A program made the position numbers and the translations under genes. A model generated the notes under the pieces. It made no database searches. It was given only the letters and a program-made list of their open reading frames with translations, and was not told the DNA's origin. DNA of 64,000 nucleotides from Delphinus delphis (taxonomy: Eukaryota; Chordata; Mammalia; Artiodactyla; Delphinidae): positions 57,650,740-57,714,739 of the forward strand of contig NC_082691.1 in NCBI RefSeq assembly GCF_949987515.2, read 5' to 3'. This document shows, one piece after another, positions 49,605-59,295 of this stretch (position 1 is the stretch's first letter; each line of letters begins with the position of its first letter).

Positions 49605-49995
49605 ACCCACACAAAAAGGTCAGTAGGAAGCACAGAGAGGGAAAAACATGGGCAAGAGCCTTTATTGTGGTTTCTGCAGGAAGAAATGGACAAGACAAGG
49701 TAAGCAGGTTTAGTATTGGCTAGTTTGAATAATTTCAGTGGTCTCGGGGGTGTAGGGCTGTCTCTAGTTGTCTGGCTCTGCGGTGATGAGGGCAGGGGAA
49801 GAGTGGCTCAGTAAGAACTCAGTAGAGGCCTTGTTTGGGGATGGGGTCTCTGGATTGGTCGGTTTGCGTATGAGAGGCAGGCTCGCAGGTGAGGTGTTTG
49901 CTGTCGCTACACCAGCGATAGCATTAGCTGGCTCTGGGAAGGGCAGCCTCTCCAGGGTCAACAAAGCTCCAAGATGTCAAAGACCAAAAATGCGG
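49605..49995 (-). mobile_element. LTR-like block with poly(A) signal (solo LTR candidate)
   Basis: On the minus strand this reads as the U3-R part of an LTR. It is C-rich, with gccctcatcaccgcagagcc and gaaaccacaataaaggctc; the aataaa signal is at 49661-49666 on the complement, followed by tcttgcccatgtttttccc, a T-rich downstream element. No gag, pol or env sequence adjoins. I recall similar endogenous retrovirus LTRs, but the family and exact ends are unknown. Confidence 0.45.
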
Positions 49996-50274
49996 AATAA
50001 AAAGACATGACTAATAGACATACCAACTGTAATTCTCTGGAACTAAACAGGAAGTGAGAGGTAAGGTCCAAACATGCATTTCACCCCCTCACTTCTCCTG
50101 AACCCAGGAAGACTCTGAGAATTTCGTAGAAATGAAAACTGAAGCATAGAAATGAAATCCTACTTGTCTAAGACTTTTCACTGAATAACAATAAAACCTT
50201 TCATTTGAGCTGATAATACGTGGAAGTCTTCAAAGTAGAGTATGTATCAGTCATTTCCATAAATGTGCTGTGAA

Positions 50275-50315
50275 TTTTTTTTAATTTTATTTATTTTTTT
50301 ATGCAGCAGGTTCTT
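50275..50315 (-). mobile_element. older L1 3' end, left piece
   Basis: This T-rich left end (taattttatttattttttt then atgcagcaggttctt) continues after 55142, so one older L1 3' end was split by the L1 at 50316-55141. The 12-bp cagcaggttctt at 50304-50315 is the left target duplication. Confidence 0.8.
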
Positions 50316-50859
50316 TTTTTTTTAACATCTTTATTGGACAATAATTGCTTTACAATGGTGTTTTAGTTTCTGCTTTATAACAAAGAGAATCAGTTATACA
50401 TATACATATGTTCGCATATATCTTCCCTCTTACGTCTCCCTCCCTCCCACCCTCCCTGTCCCACCCCTCCAAGCGATCACAAAGCACGGAGCTGATCTCC
50501 CTGTGCTATGCGGCTACTTCCCCCTAGCTATCTATTTTACGTTTGGTAGTGTATATATGTCCATGCCACTCTCTCACTTTCTCCCAGCTTACCCTTCCCC
50601 CTCCGATATCCTCAAGTCCATTCTCTAGCAGGTCTGTGTCTTTATTCCCGTCTTACCCCTAGGTTCTTCATGACATTTTGTTTTTTCTTAAATTCCATAT
50701 ATATGTGTTAGCATACGGTATTTGTCTTTCTCCTTCTGACTTACTTCACTCTGTATGACAGACTCTAGGTCTATCCACCTCATTGCAAATAGCTCAATTT
50801 CATTTCTTTTTATGGCTGAGTAATATTCCATTGTATATATGTGCCACATATTCTTTATT

Positions 50860-51276
50860 CATTCATCCGATGATGGACATTTAGGTTGTTTCCATCTCCA
50901 GGCTACTGTAAATAGAGCTGCAATGAACATTTTGGTACATGACCCTTTTTGAATTATGGTTTTCTCAGGGTATATGCCCACTAGTGGGATTGCTGGGTCA
51001 TATGGTAGTTCTATTTTTAGTTTTCTAAGGAACCGCCATTCTGTTCTCCACAGTGGCTGTATCAATTTACATTCCCACCAACAGTGCAAGAGGGTTCCCT
51101 TTTCTCCACACCCTCTTCAGCATTTATTGTTTCTAGATTTTTTGATGATGGCCATTCTGACTGGTGTGAGATGATATCTCATTGTAGTTTTGATTTGCAT
51201 TTCTCTAATGATTAGTGATGTTGAGCATTCTTTCATGTGTTTGTTGGCAGTCTGTATATCTTCTTTGGAGAAATGT
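50860..51276 (-). pseudogene. L1 ORF2 C-terminal end, out of frame with the rest
   Basis: After the ORF2 stop at 51277 the C-terminal domain continues in another frame. It includes the zinc-knuckle-like HCWWEC word and [19 protein letters not shown], and stops near 50859. A frameshift near 51280 therefore separates it from the reverse transcriptase part. This domain normally binds nucleic acid and is needed for retrotransposition. Confidence 0.85.
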
Positions 51277-52728
51277 TTATTTAGGTCTTCTGCCCATTTT
51301 TGGATTGGGTAGTCTGTTTTTTTTGTTATTAAGCTGCATGAGCTGCTTATAAAGGTTGGAGATTAATCCTTTGTCAGTTGCTTCATTTGCAAATATTTTC
51401 TCCCATTCTAAGGGTTGTCTTTTCATCTTGTTTATGTTTTCCTTTGCTGTGCAAAAGCTTTGAAGTTTCATTAGGTCCCATTTGTTTATTTTTGTTTTTA
51501 TTTCCAGTTCTCTAGGAGGTGGGTCAAAAAGGATCTTACTGTGATTTATGTCATAGAGTGTCCTGCCTATGTTTTCCTCTAATAGTTTGATAGTTTCTGG
51601 CCTTACATTTAAGTCTTTAATCCATTTTGAGCTTATTTTTGTGTATGGTGTTAGGGAGTGATCTAATCTCATACTTTTACATGTAGCTGTCCAGTTTTCC
51701 CAGCACCACTTATTGAAGAGGCTGTCCTTTCTCCACTGTACATTCCTGCCTCCTTTATCAAAGATAAGGTGACAATATGTGCGTGGGTTTATCTCTGGGC
51801 TTTCTATCCTTTTCCATTGATCTATCTTTCTGTTTTTGTGCCAGTACCATACTGTCTTGATTACTGTAGCTTTGCAGTATAGTCTGAAGTCAGGGAGCCT
51901 GATTCCTCCAGCTCCATTTTTCTTTCTCAAGATTGCTTTGGCTATTTGGGGTCTTTTCTCTTTCCATACAAATTGTGAAATTTTTTGTTCTAGTTCTGTG
52001 AAAAATGCCAGTGGTAGTTTGATAGGGATTGCATTGAATCTGTAGATTGCTTTGGGTAATAGAGTCATTTTCACAATGTTGATTCTTCCAATCCAAGAAC
52101 ATGGTATATCTTTCCATCTATTTGTATCATCTTTAATTTCTTTCATCAGTGTCTTATAATTTTCTGCATACAGGTCTTTTGTCTCCTTAGGTAGGTTTAT
52201 TCCTAGATATTTTATTCTTTTTGTTGCAATGGTAAATGGGAGTGTTTTCTTGATTTCACTTTCAGATTTTTCATCATTAGTGTATAGGAATGCAAGAGAT
52301 TTCTGTGCATTAAAAGTGTATCCTGCTACTTTACCAAATTCATTGATTAGCTCTAGTAGTTTTCTGGTAGCATCTTTAGGATTCTCTATGTATAGGATCA
52401 TGTCACCTGCAACCAGTGACAGCTTTACTTCTTCTTTTCCGATTTGGATTCCTTTTATTTCCTTTTCTTCTCTGATTGCTGTGGCTAAAACTTCCAAAAC
52501 TATGTTGAATAATAGTGGTGAGAGTGCGCAACCTTGTCTTGTTCCTGATCTTAGTGGAAATGCTTTCAGTTTTTCACCATTGAGGATGATGTTGGCTGTG
52601 GGTTTGTCATATATGGCCTTTATTATGTTGAGGGACGTTCCCTCTATGCCTACTTTCTGCAGGGTTATTATCATAACTGCGTGTTGAATTTTGTCAAAAG
52701 CTTTCTCTGCATCTATTGAGATGATCAT
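51277..52728 (-). pseudogene. L1 ORF2 fragment: reverse transcriptase from motif A to C-terminal region
   Basis: This 483-codon frame matches the second half of L1 ORF2p, which normally has about 1275 residues: an endonuclease, a reverse transcriptase and a Cys-rich end. What remains starts exactly at reverse transcriptase motif A ([10 protein letters not shown], residues 4-13). Motif B is [15 protein letters not shown] (61-75). Motif C, normally FADD, reads VAGD at 106-109; codon 108 at 52405-52407 is GGT, so one of the two metal-binding Asp residues is gone. The endonuclease and the finger part of the polymerase are missing. The Met shown is internal and not a natural start. The frame stops early at 51277. 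Apart from the motif C changes the sequence is well kept, so the element is not very old. Confidence 0.93.
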
Positions 52729-52757
52729 ATGTATTTTCTCCTTCAGTTTGTTAAGGT

Positions 52758-52764
52758 TCTGAAT
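52758..52764 (-). other. ORF1-ORF2 deletion junction with microhomology
   Basis: On the minus strand the ORF1 text ...LYPGRISF runs directly into ORF2 text NLNKLKEK. In related L1s as I recall them, both parent sequences contain attcaga at this point, so the join has about 7 bp of microhomology. Roughly 2.1 kb is lost: the ORF1 C-terminal domain end, the intergenic spacer, and the endonuclease and N-terminal polymerase parts of ORF2. That size is inferred. Confidence 0.7.
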
Positions 52765-53548
52765 GAGATCCTTCCTGGGTAGAGTAATCTTGGTTGCAGG
52801 TTTTTCTCCTTCCTCACTTTAAATATGTCCTGCCAGTCCCTTCTGGCTTGCAGAGTTTCTGCTGAAAGATCAGCTGTTAACCTTATGGGGATTCCCTTGT
52901 GTGTTATTTGTTGTTTTTCCCTTGCTGCTTTTAATATGTTTTCTTTGTATTTAATTTTTGACAGTTTAATATGTGTCTTGGCATATTTCTCCTTGGATTT
53001 ATCCTGTATGGGACTCTCTGTGCTTCCTGGACTTGATTAACTATTTCCTTTCCCATGTTAGGGAAGTTTTCAACTACAGTCTCTTCAAATGTTCTCTCAG
53101 TCCCTTTCTTTTTCTCTTCTTCTTCTGGAACCCCTATAATTCGAATGTTGGTGCGTTTAATGTTGTCCCAGAGGTCTCTGAGATTGTCCTCAGTTCTTTT
53201 CATTCTTTTTTCTTTATTCTGCTCTGCAGTAGTTATTTCCACTATTTTATCTTCCAGGTCACTTATCCGTTCTTCTGCCTCAGTTATTCTGCTATTGATC
53301 CAATCTAGAGTATTTTTAATTTCATTTATTGTGTTGTTCATCGTTGCTTGTTTCATCTTTAGTTCTTCTAGGTCTTTGTTAAATGTTTCTTGCATTTTGT
53401 CTATTCTATTTCCAAGATTTTGGATCGTCTTTACTATCATTATTCTGAATTCTTTTTCAGGTAGACTGCCTATTTCCTCTTCATTTGTTAGGTCTGGTGG
53501 GTTTTTATCTTGCTCCTTCATCTGCTGTGTGTTTTTCTGTCTTCTCAT
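52765..53548 (-). pseudogene. L1 ORF1 (RNA-binding protein), frameshifted and truncated
   Basis: L1 ORF1p is a trimeric RNA-binding chaperone that coats L1 RNA. The frame opens MRRQKNTQQMKEQDKNPPD, has a heptad-rich coiled coil at about residues 40-125 (KMQETFNKDLEELKMKQ, ITEAEERISDLEDK), then the RRM start (NIRIIGVPEEEEKKKGTE) and NFPNMGKEIVNQVQEAQR. It stops at codon 206 (52931), after PRHIL. The normal protein text (KAAREKQQITHKG, LSAETLQARRDW) goes on in another frame, so a small deletion near 52967, probably 4 bp, caused the shift. The C-terminal domain is then cut off at the deletion junction. The start agrees with the family as I recall it. Confidence 0.92.
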
Positions 53549-55141
53549 TTTGCTTATCTTACTGTGTTTGGGGTCTCCTCTTTGCAGGCTGCAGGTTCGT
53601 AGTTCCCATTGTTTTTGGTGTCTGTCCCCAGTGGCTAAGGTTGGTTCAGTGGGTTGTGTAGGCTTCCTGGTGGAGGGGACTAGTGCCTGTGTTCTGGTGG
53701 ATGAGGCTGGATCTTGTCTTTCTGGTGGGCAGGTCCACGTCTGGTGGTGTGTTTTGGGGTGTCTGTGGACTTATTATGATTTTAGGCAGCCTCTCTGCTA
53801 ATGGGTGGGGTTGTGTTCCTGTCTTGCTAGTTGTTTGGCATAGGATGTACAGCACTGTAGCCTGCTGGTCGTTGAGTGAAGCTGGGTGCTGGTGTTGAGA
53901 TGGAGCTCTCTGGGAGATTTTCGCCATTTGATATTATGTGGAGCTGGGAGGTCTCTTGTGGACCAGTGTCCTGAAGTTGGCTCTCCCACCTCAGAGGCAC
54001 AGCACTGACTCCTGGCTGCAGCACCAAGAGCCTTTCATCCACTCAGCTCAGAATAAAAGGGAGAAAAAGTAGAAATAATTAGTAGAAGAAGAAAAAGAAA
54101 GAAAGAAAGAAAGAAGGGAGGGAGGGAGGAAGGGAGGAAGGAGGGAAGGAAGGAAAAAGAGAGAAAGAAGATAAAGTAAAATAAAATAAAGTAAGGTAAA
54201 ATATAATAACGTTATTAAAATTTAAAAATAATTATTAAGAGAAACAAAAACAAAAAAACGGACGGGTAGAGCTCTAGGACAAATGGTGGAAGCAAAGCTA
54301 TACAGACAAAATCTCACACAGAAGCATACACATACACACTCACAAAAAGAGGAAAAGGGGAAAAAATCATAAATCTTGCTCTCAAAGTCCACCTCCTTAA
54401 TTTGGGATGATTCGTTGTGTATTCATGTATTCCACAGATGCAGGTTACATCAAGTTGATTGTGGAGCTTTAATCCGCTGCACCTGAGGCTGCTGGGAGAG
54501 ATTTCCCTTTCTCTTCTTTGTTCTCACAGCTCCCAGGGGCTCAGCTTTGGATTTGGCCCCGCCTCTGCGTTCAGGTCGCCGGAGGGCGTCCGTTCCCCGC
54601 TCAGACAGGACGGGGCCAAAGGAGCAGCTGATTGGCGGGCTCTGTCTCACTCAGGCCGCGGAGGCGGGAGGGGCACGGAGGGCGGGGCGAGCCCGCGGCA
54701 GCAGAGGCTGGCGTGACGCTGCACCAGCCTGAGGCGCGCCGTGAGTTCTCCCGAGGAGGTTGTCCCTGGATCCCGGGACCCTGGCAGTGGCAGGCTGCAC
54801 AGGCTCCCCGGAATGGGGGTGTGGATAGTAACCTGTGCTCGCACACAGGTTTCTTGGTGGCGGCAGCAGCAGCCTTAGCGTCTCATGCCTGTCTCTGGGG
54901 TCCGCGCTTTTAGCCGCGGCCCTCGCCCGTCTCTGGAGCTCCTTTAAGCAGCGTTCTCAATCCCCTCTCCTCGCGCACCAGGTACGTGGGGGGTTTCTTG
55001 CCTTTTGGGAGGTCTGAGGTCTTCTGCCAGCGTTCAGTAGGTGTTCTGTAGGAGTTGTTCCACATGTAGATGTATTTCTGGTGTGTCTGTGGGGAGGAAG
55101 GTGATCTCCGCGTCTTACTCTTCCGCCATCTTCCCGGAAGC
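53549..55141 (-). promoter_or_regulatory. L1 5' UTR and internal promoter region
   Basis: About 1.6 kb precede ORF1 on the minus strand. The outer 0.7 kb (about 54480-55141) is the only long G+C- and CpG-rich stretch in the window besides the SINEs, as expected for an L1 internal promoter. A YY1-type aagatggcgg lies next to the 5' end (complement of 55123-55132); in human L1 such a site fixes the start of transcription. A 93-codon frame at 53646-53927 precedes ORF1 in a different frame. Confidence 0.8.
54080..54215. repeat. purine-rich tract inside the L1 5' UTR
   Basis: The plus strand reads as aagaaagaaag, gggagggagggagg and aaggaaggaaa words running into aataaaataaagt. In L1 sense it is a pyrimidine tract. 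It may be a grown microsatellite or a normal part of this L1 subfamily. Confidence 0.9.
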
Positions 55142-55256
55142 CAGCAGGTTCTTATTAGTTATCTATTTTATACATATCAGTGTATACATGTCAATCCCAA
55201 TCTCCCAGTTCATACCACCACCACCACCACCACCACCCCACCCCCGCTTCCCCCCC
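55142..55256 (-). mobile_element. older L1 3' end, right piece
   Basis: It continues the piece at 50275-50315: cagcaggttcttattagttatc, tatacatatcagtgtatac and atgtcaatcccaatctccc are L1 3' UTR words on the reverse strand. A (CAC)n run at 55216-55240 is part of it. Confidence 0.8.
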
Positions 55257-55509
55257 TTGGTTGTGAATTCATTAGAGTTAGGTTTGGCTCACAATCAAAT
55301 TAACAGCGGCCTAAACAATGTAAAAAGCTTCGTCTTTTTCATGTAAGTGAAATCTAGAAGCAGGCAGTCCGGGGCGGCTATGGCATTCTCCACTGAGTCC
55401 TCAGGGATCCAGGCTCATCTGAGCTCAGGCTGAGCTATCCCAAGATCCTCTTTTGGTCCCCATGTTTCAGGCAGCAGGATGGAGGAGGGAACAAAAATAA
55501 GAGAGTAAG

Positions 55510-55651
55510 GGACTTACCTCGTGGTCCAGTGGCTTAAAATCCACCTTGTAATGCAGGGGATGTGTGTTTGATCCCTGATCGGGGGACTAAGATCCCACAT
55601 GCCACAGGGTGCCACAACTAGAGAGAAGTAAATAAGTATTTCTTTAAAAGT
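55510..55651 (+). mobile_element. short tRNA-derived SINE (CHR-related)
   Basis: Short SINE: ggacttacctcgtggtccagtgg, tgtgtttgatccctgatcgg, aagatcccacatgccac and an A-rich degraded tail. Target duplication aataagagagtaag at 55496-55509 and 55652-55665. Confidence 0.88.
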
Positions 55652-55859
55652 AATAAGAGAGTAAGAAGTGTGTATCAGCTGTCTTTCAAAGATGATTCCC
55701 AGATTTACCACATGACACTTCAGTTTTATCCTTGTTGGCAAGAACTTAGTCACGTGGCCATACCTAGATACAAAGAAACCTGAACAATGTAATTATTTAG
55801 CTCAACTAAAAATCAGAGTCTCTACTGCTCCAGAAGAAGAGAAGATTGGACTTAGGAGA

Positions 55860-56095
55860 GAACTAATGGTCCTCATCCCAGCATTCTGTATTGAATTTCT
55901 GCCACCTATCCTTCCAAATTCCCTTCTCTTTTATGCCATCACCAACACCTCCAAAAGTGGTAGTCCAGAGACTTCTCAAGCCAGAAATCTGAGTGTCAGC
56001 CTAAGCTTCATTTTTTTTCTTTTATTCTCCACATTCAGGCCAAAAGTAAGTTTGGCTTCTCATACCTCCTAAATGTCTCTTGAGCAATTTCACAT
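55860..56095 (+). mobile_element. L2 LINE fragment, left piece
   Basis: The words tatgccatcaccaacacctcc, gagtgtcagcctaagc and the pyrimidine-rich ttctccacattc suggest L2. It lines up with the better L2 that resumes at 56829, the two parted by an L1 insertion. Confidence 0.5.
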
Positions 56096-56107
56096 AAGAG
56101 TTACTAC

Positions 56108-56816
56108 CATATGAAAATGTAAATTGGTGCAGCACTGTGGAAAATAGTATGGAGGTTCCTCAAAAAAACTAAAACTAGAGTTGCCATATGATCCAGCGAT
56201 CCCACTGTTGGGCATATATCCAGAGAAAACTCTAATTCAGAAAGATACATGCACCCCAATGTTCGTTGCAGCAGTATTTACAACAGCCAAGACATGGAAG
56301 CAGCCTAAATGTCCATCAACAGATGAATGGATAAAGAAGATGTGGTACATATATACAACGGAATGCTACTCAGCCATAAAAAAGAATGAAATAATGCCAT
56401 TGGCAGCAACACGGATGGACCTAGAGATTGTCATACTAAGTGAAGTAAGTCAGACAGAGAAAGGCAAATACCATATGATATCACTTATATGTGGAATCTA
56501 AAATACGACACAAATGAACTTATCTATGAAACAGAAACAGGCTCACAGAGAGAACAGACTTGTGGTTGCCGTGGGGGAGGGATGAATTGGGAATGCGGGA
56601 CTAGCAGTTGCAAACCATTATGCATAGAATGGATAAACAACAAGGTCCGACTGTATATATAGCACAGGGAACTCTATTCAATATCCTGTGATAAACCATA
56701 ATGGAAAAGAATACGGAAAACAACGTATATATATGTATAACAATCATTTTCTGTACAGCAGAAATTAGCACAACATTGTAAATCAAATATACTTCAATAA
56801 AATAAATTTTTTAAAA
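56108..56816 (+). mobile_element. 5'-truncated L1 insertion
   Basis: The plus strand holds the last part of ORF2 and the 3' UTR, ending acttcaataaaataaattttttaaaaaa. The duplication aagagttactac at 56096-56107 and 56817-56828 marks the insertion. The open frame at 56181-56501 gives the ORF2 C-terminus ([20 protein letters not shown] start, then TWKQPKCPSTDEWIKKMWYIY, ending SLICGI), well kept but without the start of the protein. It is a dead-on-arrival copy. Confidence 0.93.
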
Positions 56817-56828
56817 AAGAGTTACTAC

Positions 56829-57262
56829 TACCATAACTTCCTATTGCGTCTACCATCTTCCAGACTTACTGCCCGTACCCCCTGCTCAATATTCCACAAA
56901 CCTATTCCAGATCATACTTCTCTCTGCAGCAGGAGCTATTTTTCAAAATGCTCACCATGTCTCTTCCTGCCTATAGCCCTTCAGGGGCTCCTCTTGGCTT
57001 TCAGCATAAAGTCCAAATATCCTGGCATTGAATATTAGGCCACCCATGATGTGTGGTCCGTATCTGTCTCTCTTGCCTTGTCGTCTGTCTCCTACACTTA
57101 CAAGCCCATACTATTGCACAACAGCTACATGAGGTCTCAAACCCACCATGCAGTTCAGTGACTCCATGCATTTCTGCATGTTGTGTTATCGGGAGTGCCC
57201 TTCTCCTTTCTCTCCATTTGGGCTCCTATTCATCCTTCAAGACCCAGATCTAGAGTATCCAT
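56829..57262 (+). mobile_element. L2 LINE 3' portion
   Basis: Plus-strand L2 words in order: gagctatttttcaaaatgctc, cttcaggggctcctcttggc, ataaagtccaaatatcctggcattg, cacccatgatgtgtgg, and ctcctattcatccttcaagacccag. This is the codable end of an ancient LINE, with frames broken. Confidence 0.8.
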
Positions 57263-57263
57263 C

Positions 57264-57580
57264 TGTCTTAGCCTGTTTGGACTGCTATAACAGAATACTA
57301 TAGACTGAGTGGCTTATAAACGACAGACATTTATTTCTCACAATTCTGGAGGCTGGGAAGTCCAAGATTAAGGTACTGGCGGATTCAGTGCCTAGAGAGA
57401 GCCACCTTCATGGTTTATAGACAGTCATCTTTGTGCTGTGCCCTCACACGGTCACATTCATGTCGCTCTGCCCTCATGACCTAATCTTCTCCCAAAGGCT
57501 CTACCTCCTAATACCATCACCTAGAAGGTTAGGTTTCAACATATGAATTTTGAGAGGACACAAACATTCAGTCTATAGAC
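57264..57580 (-). mobile_element. MaLR-type LTR (MLT1/MST-like)
   Basis: It reads tgtcttagcctgtttggactgc, atactatagactgagtggcttataaacg, tttatttctcacaattctggaggctgg and cctcatgacctaatcttctcccaaagg, and closes atatgaattttgagaggacac...cagtctata. On the reverse strand this is the order of an ancient MaLR (ERVL-related) LTR. No internal sequence adjoins, so it looks solitary. Confidence 0.8.
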
Positions 57581-57689
57581 TGGGAAGTGTTCCTGGACCC
57601 TCACTTCTGGAACTAGATGATCACTGCTCTCTTGTTGCCATCCCAACCTTATAAATACCCATCTGCCACAGTATGGCCCAGGGATTTGA

Positions 57690-57835
57690 TTACACATTTC
57701 TCTCTACTATCAGGTTCTGAGTTTCTGTAGGACAAGAATTGCATCTTACTTATCTTTGTGGAACCAGTGCTTGACAGCATCTAGTGAATAACAGGTCTTC
57801 AGTAAACGTCTATTAACTAAACAAATCCTTTGCTG
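57690..57835 (+). mobile_element. L2 LINE 3' end
   Basis: Degraded L2 tail: gtttctgtaggacaagaattgcatcttac, then ccagtgcttgacagcatctagtg and aataacaggtcttcagtaaacg. Confidence 0.6.
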
Positions 57836-58469
57836 ATGGGGAGACTCTCCCTGAGCTTGGAGCCCCTGCGGCACACAAGCACGCCTGCACTCGTGTGTCT
57901 TTTTGCTCTTGAGTGCCAGCTGGCTGATTCTTTGGCCAGAATCTCTGCTTGAACTGTGCTGTGCACTACTCAGGCAGCCTGACCCAAGAGACAGCTATTT
58001 GGGGGGCACATCCATTTCCTTCTGAGCGCTCATTTGTAAAACAAGCCACCATTTCTTACCATTTCACAGTCAAATTATGACCCTTGTGGATGCAAGATCC
58101 AGCTTTAGATTTTACCATGAGGTTTAATGGTGACCGCACCCTGAAATGTACCGATGTGAAAACACCAACATACAGAGGTTTGTGATATCAGCTAGTAAGA
58201 TTCAGATTCCAGGTGAATTCTGCGCCTCCTGCCCTGAGCAGTCTTTGGCACTCTTTCAATCCATTGAGTAAAGTGACACTAGGGTGAGGCATTTGAAGTT
58301 ATTTAAATGGTGTGTTAAGACCCTGTGACAGCTTCTGATGGTGGGTAAGCAAGGGGATGAAAGGTGGTCAGGGAGGCTCTCAGGAAGGAGCCCTTAAGTG
58401 ATGTCATCAGGTACAGAAGCACCCATGGAGACCAGCTGCAATGGAGCTTGACAAAGTGGTCTTTGGGGG
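57836..58469. other. no recognised feature
   Basis: I see no repeat or gene here. Confidence 0.45.
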
Positions 58470-58683
58470 CTCTGGATTGGAATCCTGGCTCCCCATCATG
58501 GCTTTGCCATTTACCAGCTTTGCAAGGTTGGCCAAGTTACTCCACTGCTTTATGCCTCCGTTTCCTTATAATGTGGAGACAATACACCAGAGTTACTTTA
58601 TTGTGAAAATTAAATTAGATAATTTATGTAAAGTGGCTAGCACGAGGCCTGGTCCACATTAAGTGCTCCATAAATGTTAACGT
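58470..58683 (+). repeat. MIR SINE, first of a tandem pair
   Basis: Plus-strand MIR: ggaatcctggctccccatcatgg, gccatttaccagctttgcaagg, ggccaagttactccactgc, cctccgtttccttataatgtgg, and ggcctggtccacattaagtgctcc. Confidence 0.8.
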
Positions 58684-58704
58684 TTAATTCTTTTATGATT
58701 AAGA

Positions 58705-58905
58705 GAGAAGAGTCAGTATTATGGAGCAGACTGCCTGGGGTCAGACCCTAGTTCCACTCTTTCATACCTGTCTGCCCTCGAGCGAGTTATTCAACTTCTC
58801 TGTGCCTCAGTTACCTCAGCTGTAAAAGGGATGTAATATCAGGTTGTTTCAAGGAATAAATGAGGCAAGTCTGTAAAGTGTTTAAAACAACACCTGTCAC
58901 ATGAA
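58705..58905 (+). repeat. MIR SINE, second of a tandem pair
   Basis: Plus-strand MIR: ggagcagactgcctggggtcagacc, gcgagttattcaacttctctgtgcctcagttacctcagctgtaaaaggg, then tcaaggaataaatgag and gtgtttaaaacaacacctg. Confidence 0.85.
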
Positions 58906-59079
58906 AAAGGAAGCCTTCAGGGTGGTGCTCTTTCCAACAGAGCTTTTTACAAGTAAGATATACAGGACCTAGGTAGTAATATTGGTGGCAGTAACGAGGG
59001 TTACAGTTAATGCTAGTAGTACTAGTAAGCAATAGCAGCAGCATTACTTTTTACTAATTAAAAACAACTGACATTTACT

Positions 59080-59295
59080 GCATGCTAGCTCTATGCTGGC
59101 ATTCATGCTAGTCTGGAAGTTTCTCCTTGCCTATCTTTTCCCCAGCAAAGCTCCCTGGATCCTCCCCAGGAATTTGACACTGAGCCCAGCCAAGGACAGG
59201 TCACATCCCTTAACTCACCAGTATATTACTATCCCTTAGCACAATGCCTGGCACGTAGTAGGTGCTCAATAAATACTTGTTCCAGGCATGAAGGA
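59080..59295 (+). mobile_element. L2/MIR-type tail
   Basis: The end cccttagcacaatgcctggcacgtagtaggtgctcaataaatac is the classical shared L2/MIR 3' tail. The part before it is degraded. Confidence 0.65.

Larger units (their letters stand above)
50316..55141 (-). mobile_element. L1 retrotransposon with intact 5' end, internally deleted
   Basis: The element reads right to left: 5' end at 55141, CpG-rich 5' UTR, ORF1 from 53548, an ORF1-ORF2 deletion junction at 52758-52764, the C-terminal half of ORF2, a 3' UTR with an aataaa signal (tttatt at 50330-50335 on the plus strand) and poly(A) (T run at 50316-50323). The target duplication cagcaggttctt is at 50304-50315 and 55142-55153. It is 4.8 kb, against roughly 7 kb for an intact element of this type. 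LINE-1 copies itself by target-primed reverse transcription; this copy cannot, since both proteins are broken. Confidence 0.95.

Noticed and set aside
53055..53801. A 248-codon open frame on the plus strand
   Set aside because: It is the antisense of L1 ORF1 and its 5' flank. It is rich in Ser, Leu and Phe because it reads the complement of an A-rich coding strand, and it has no family features.
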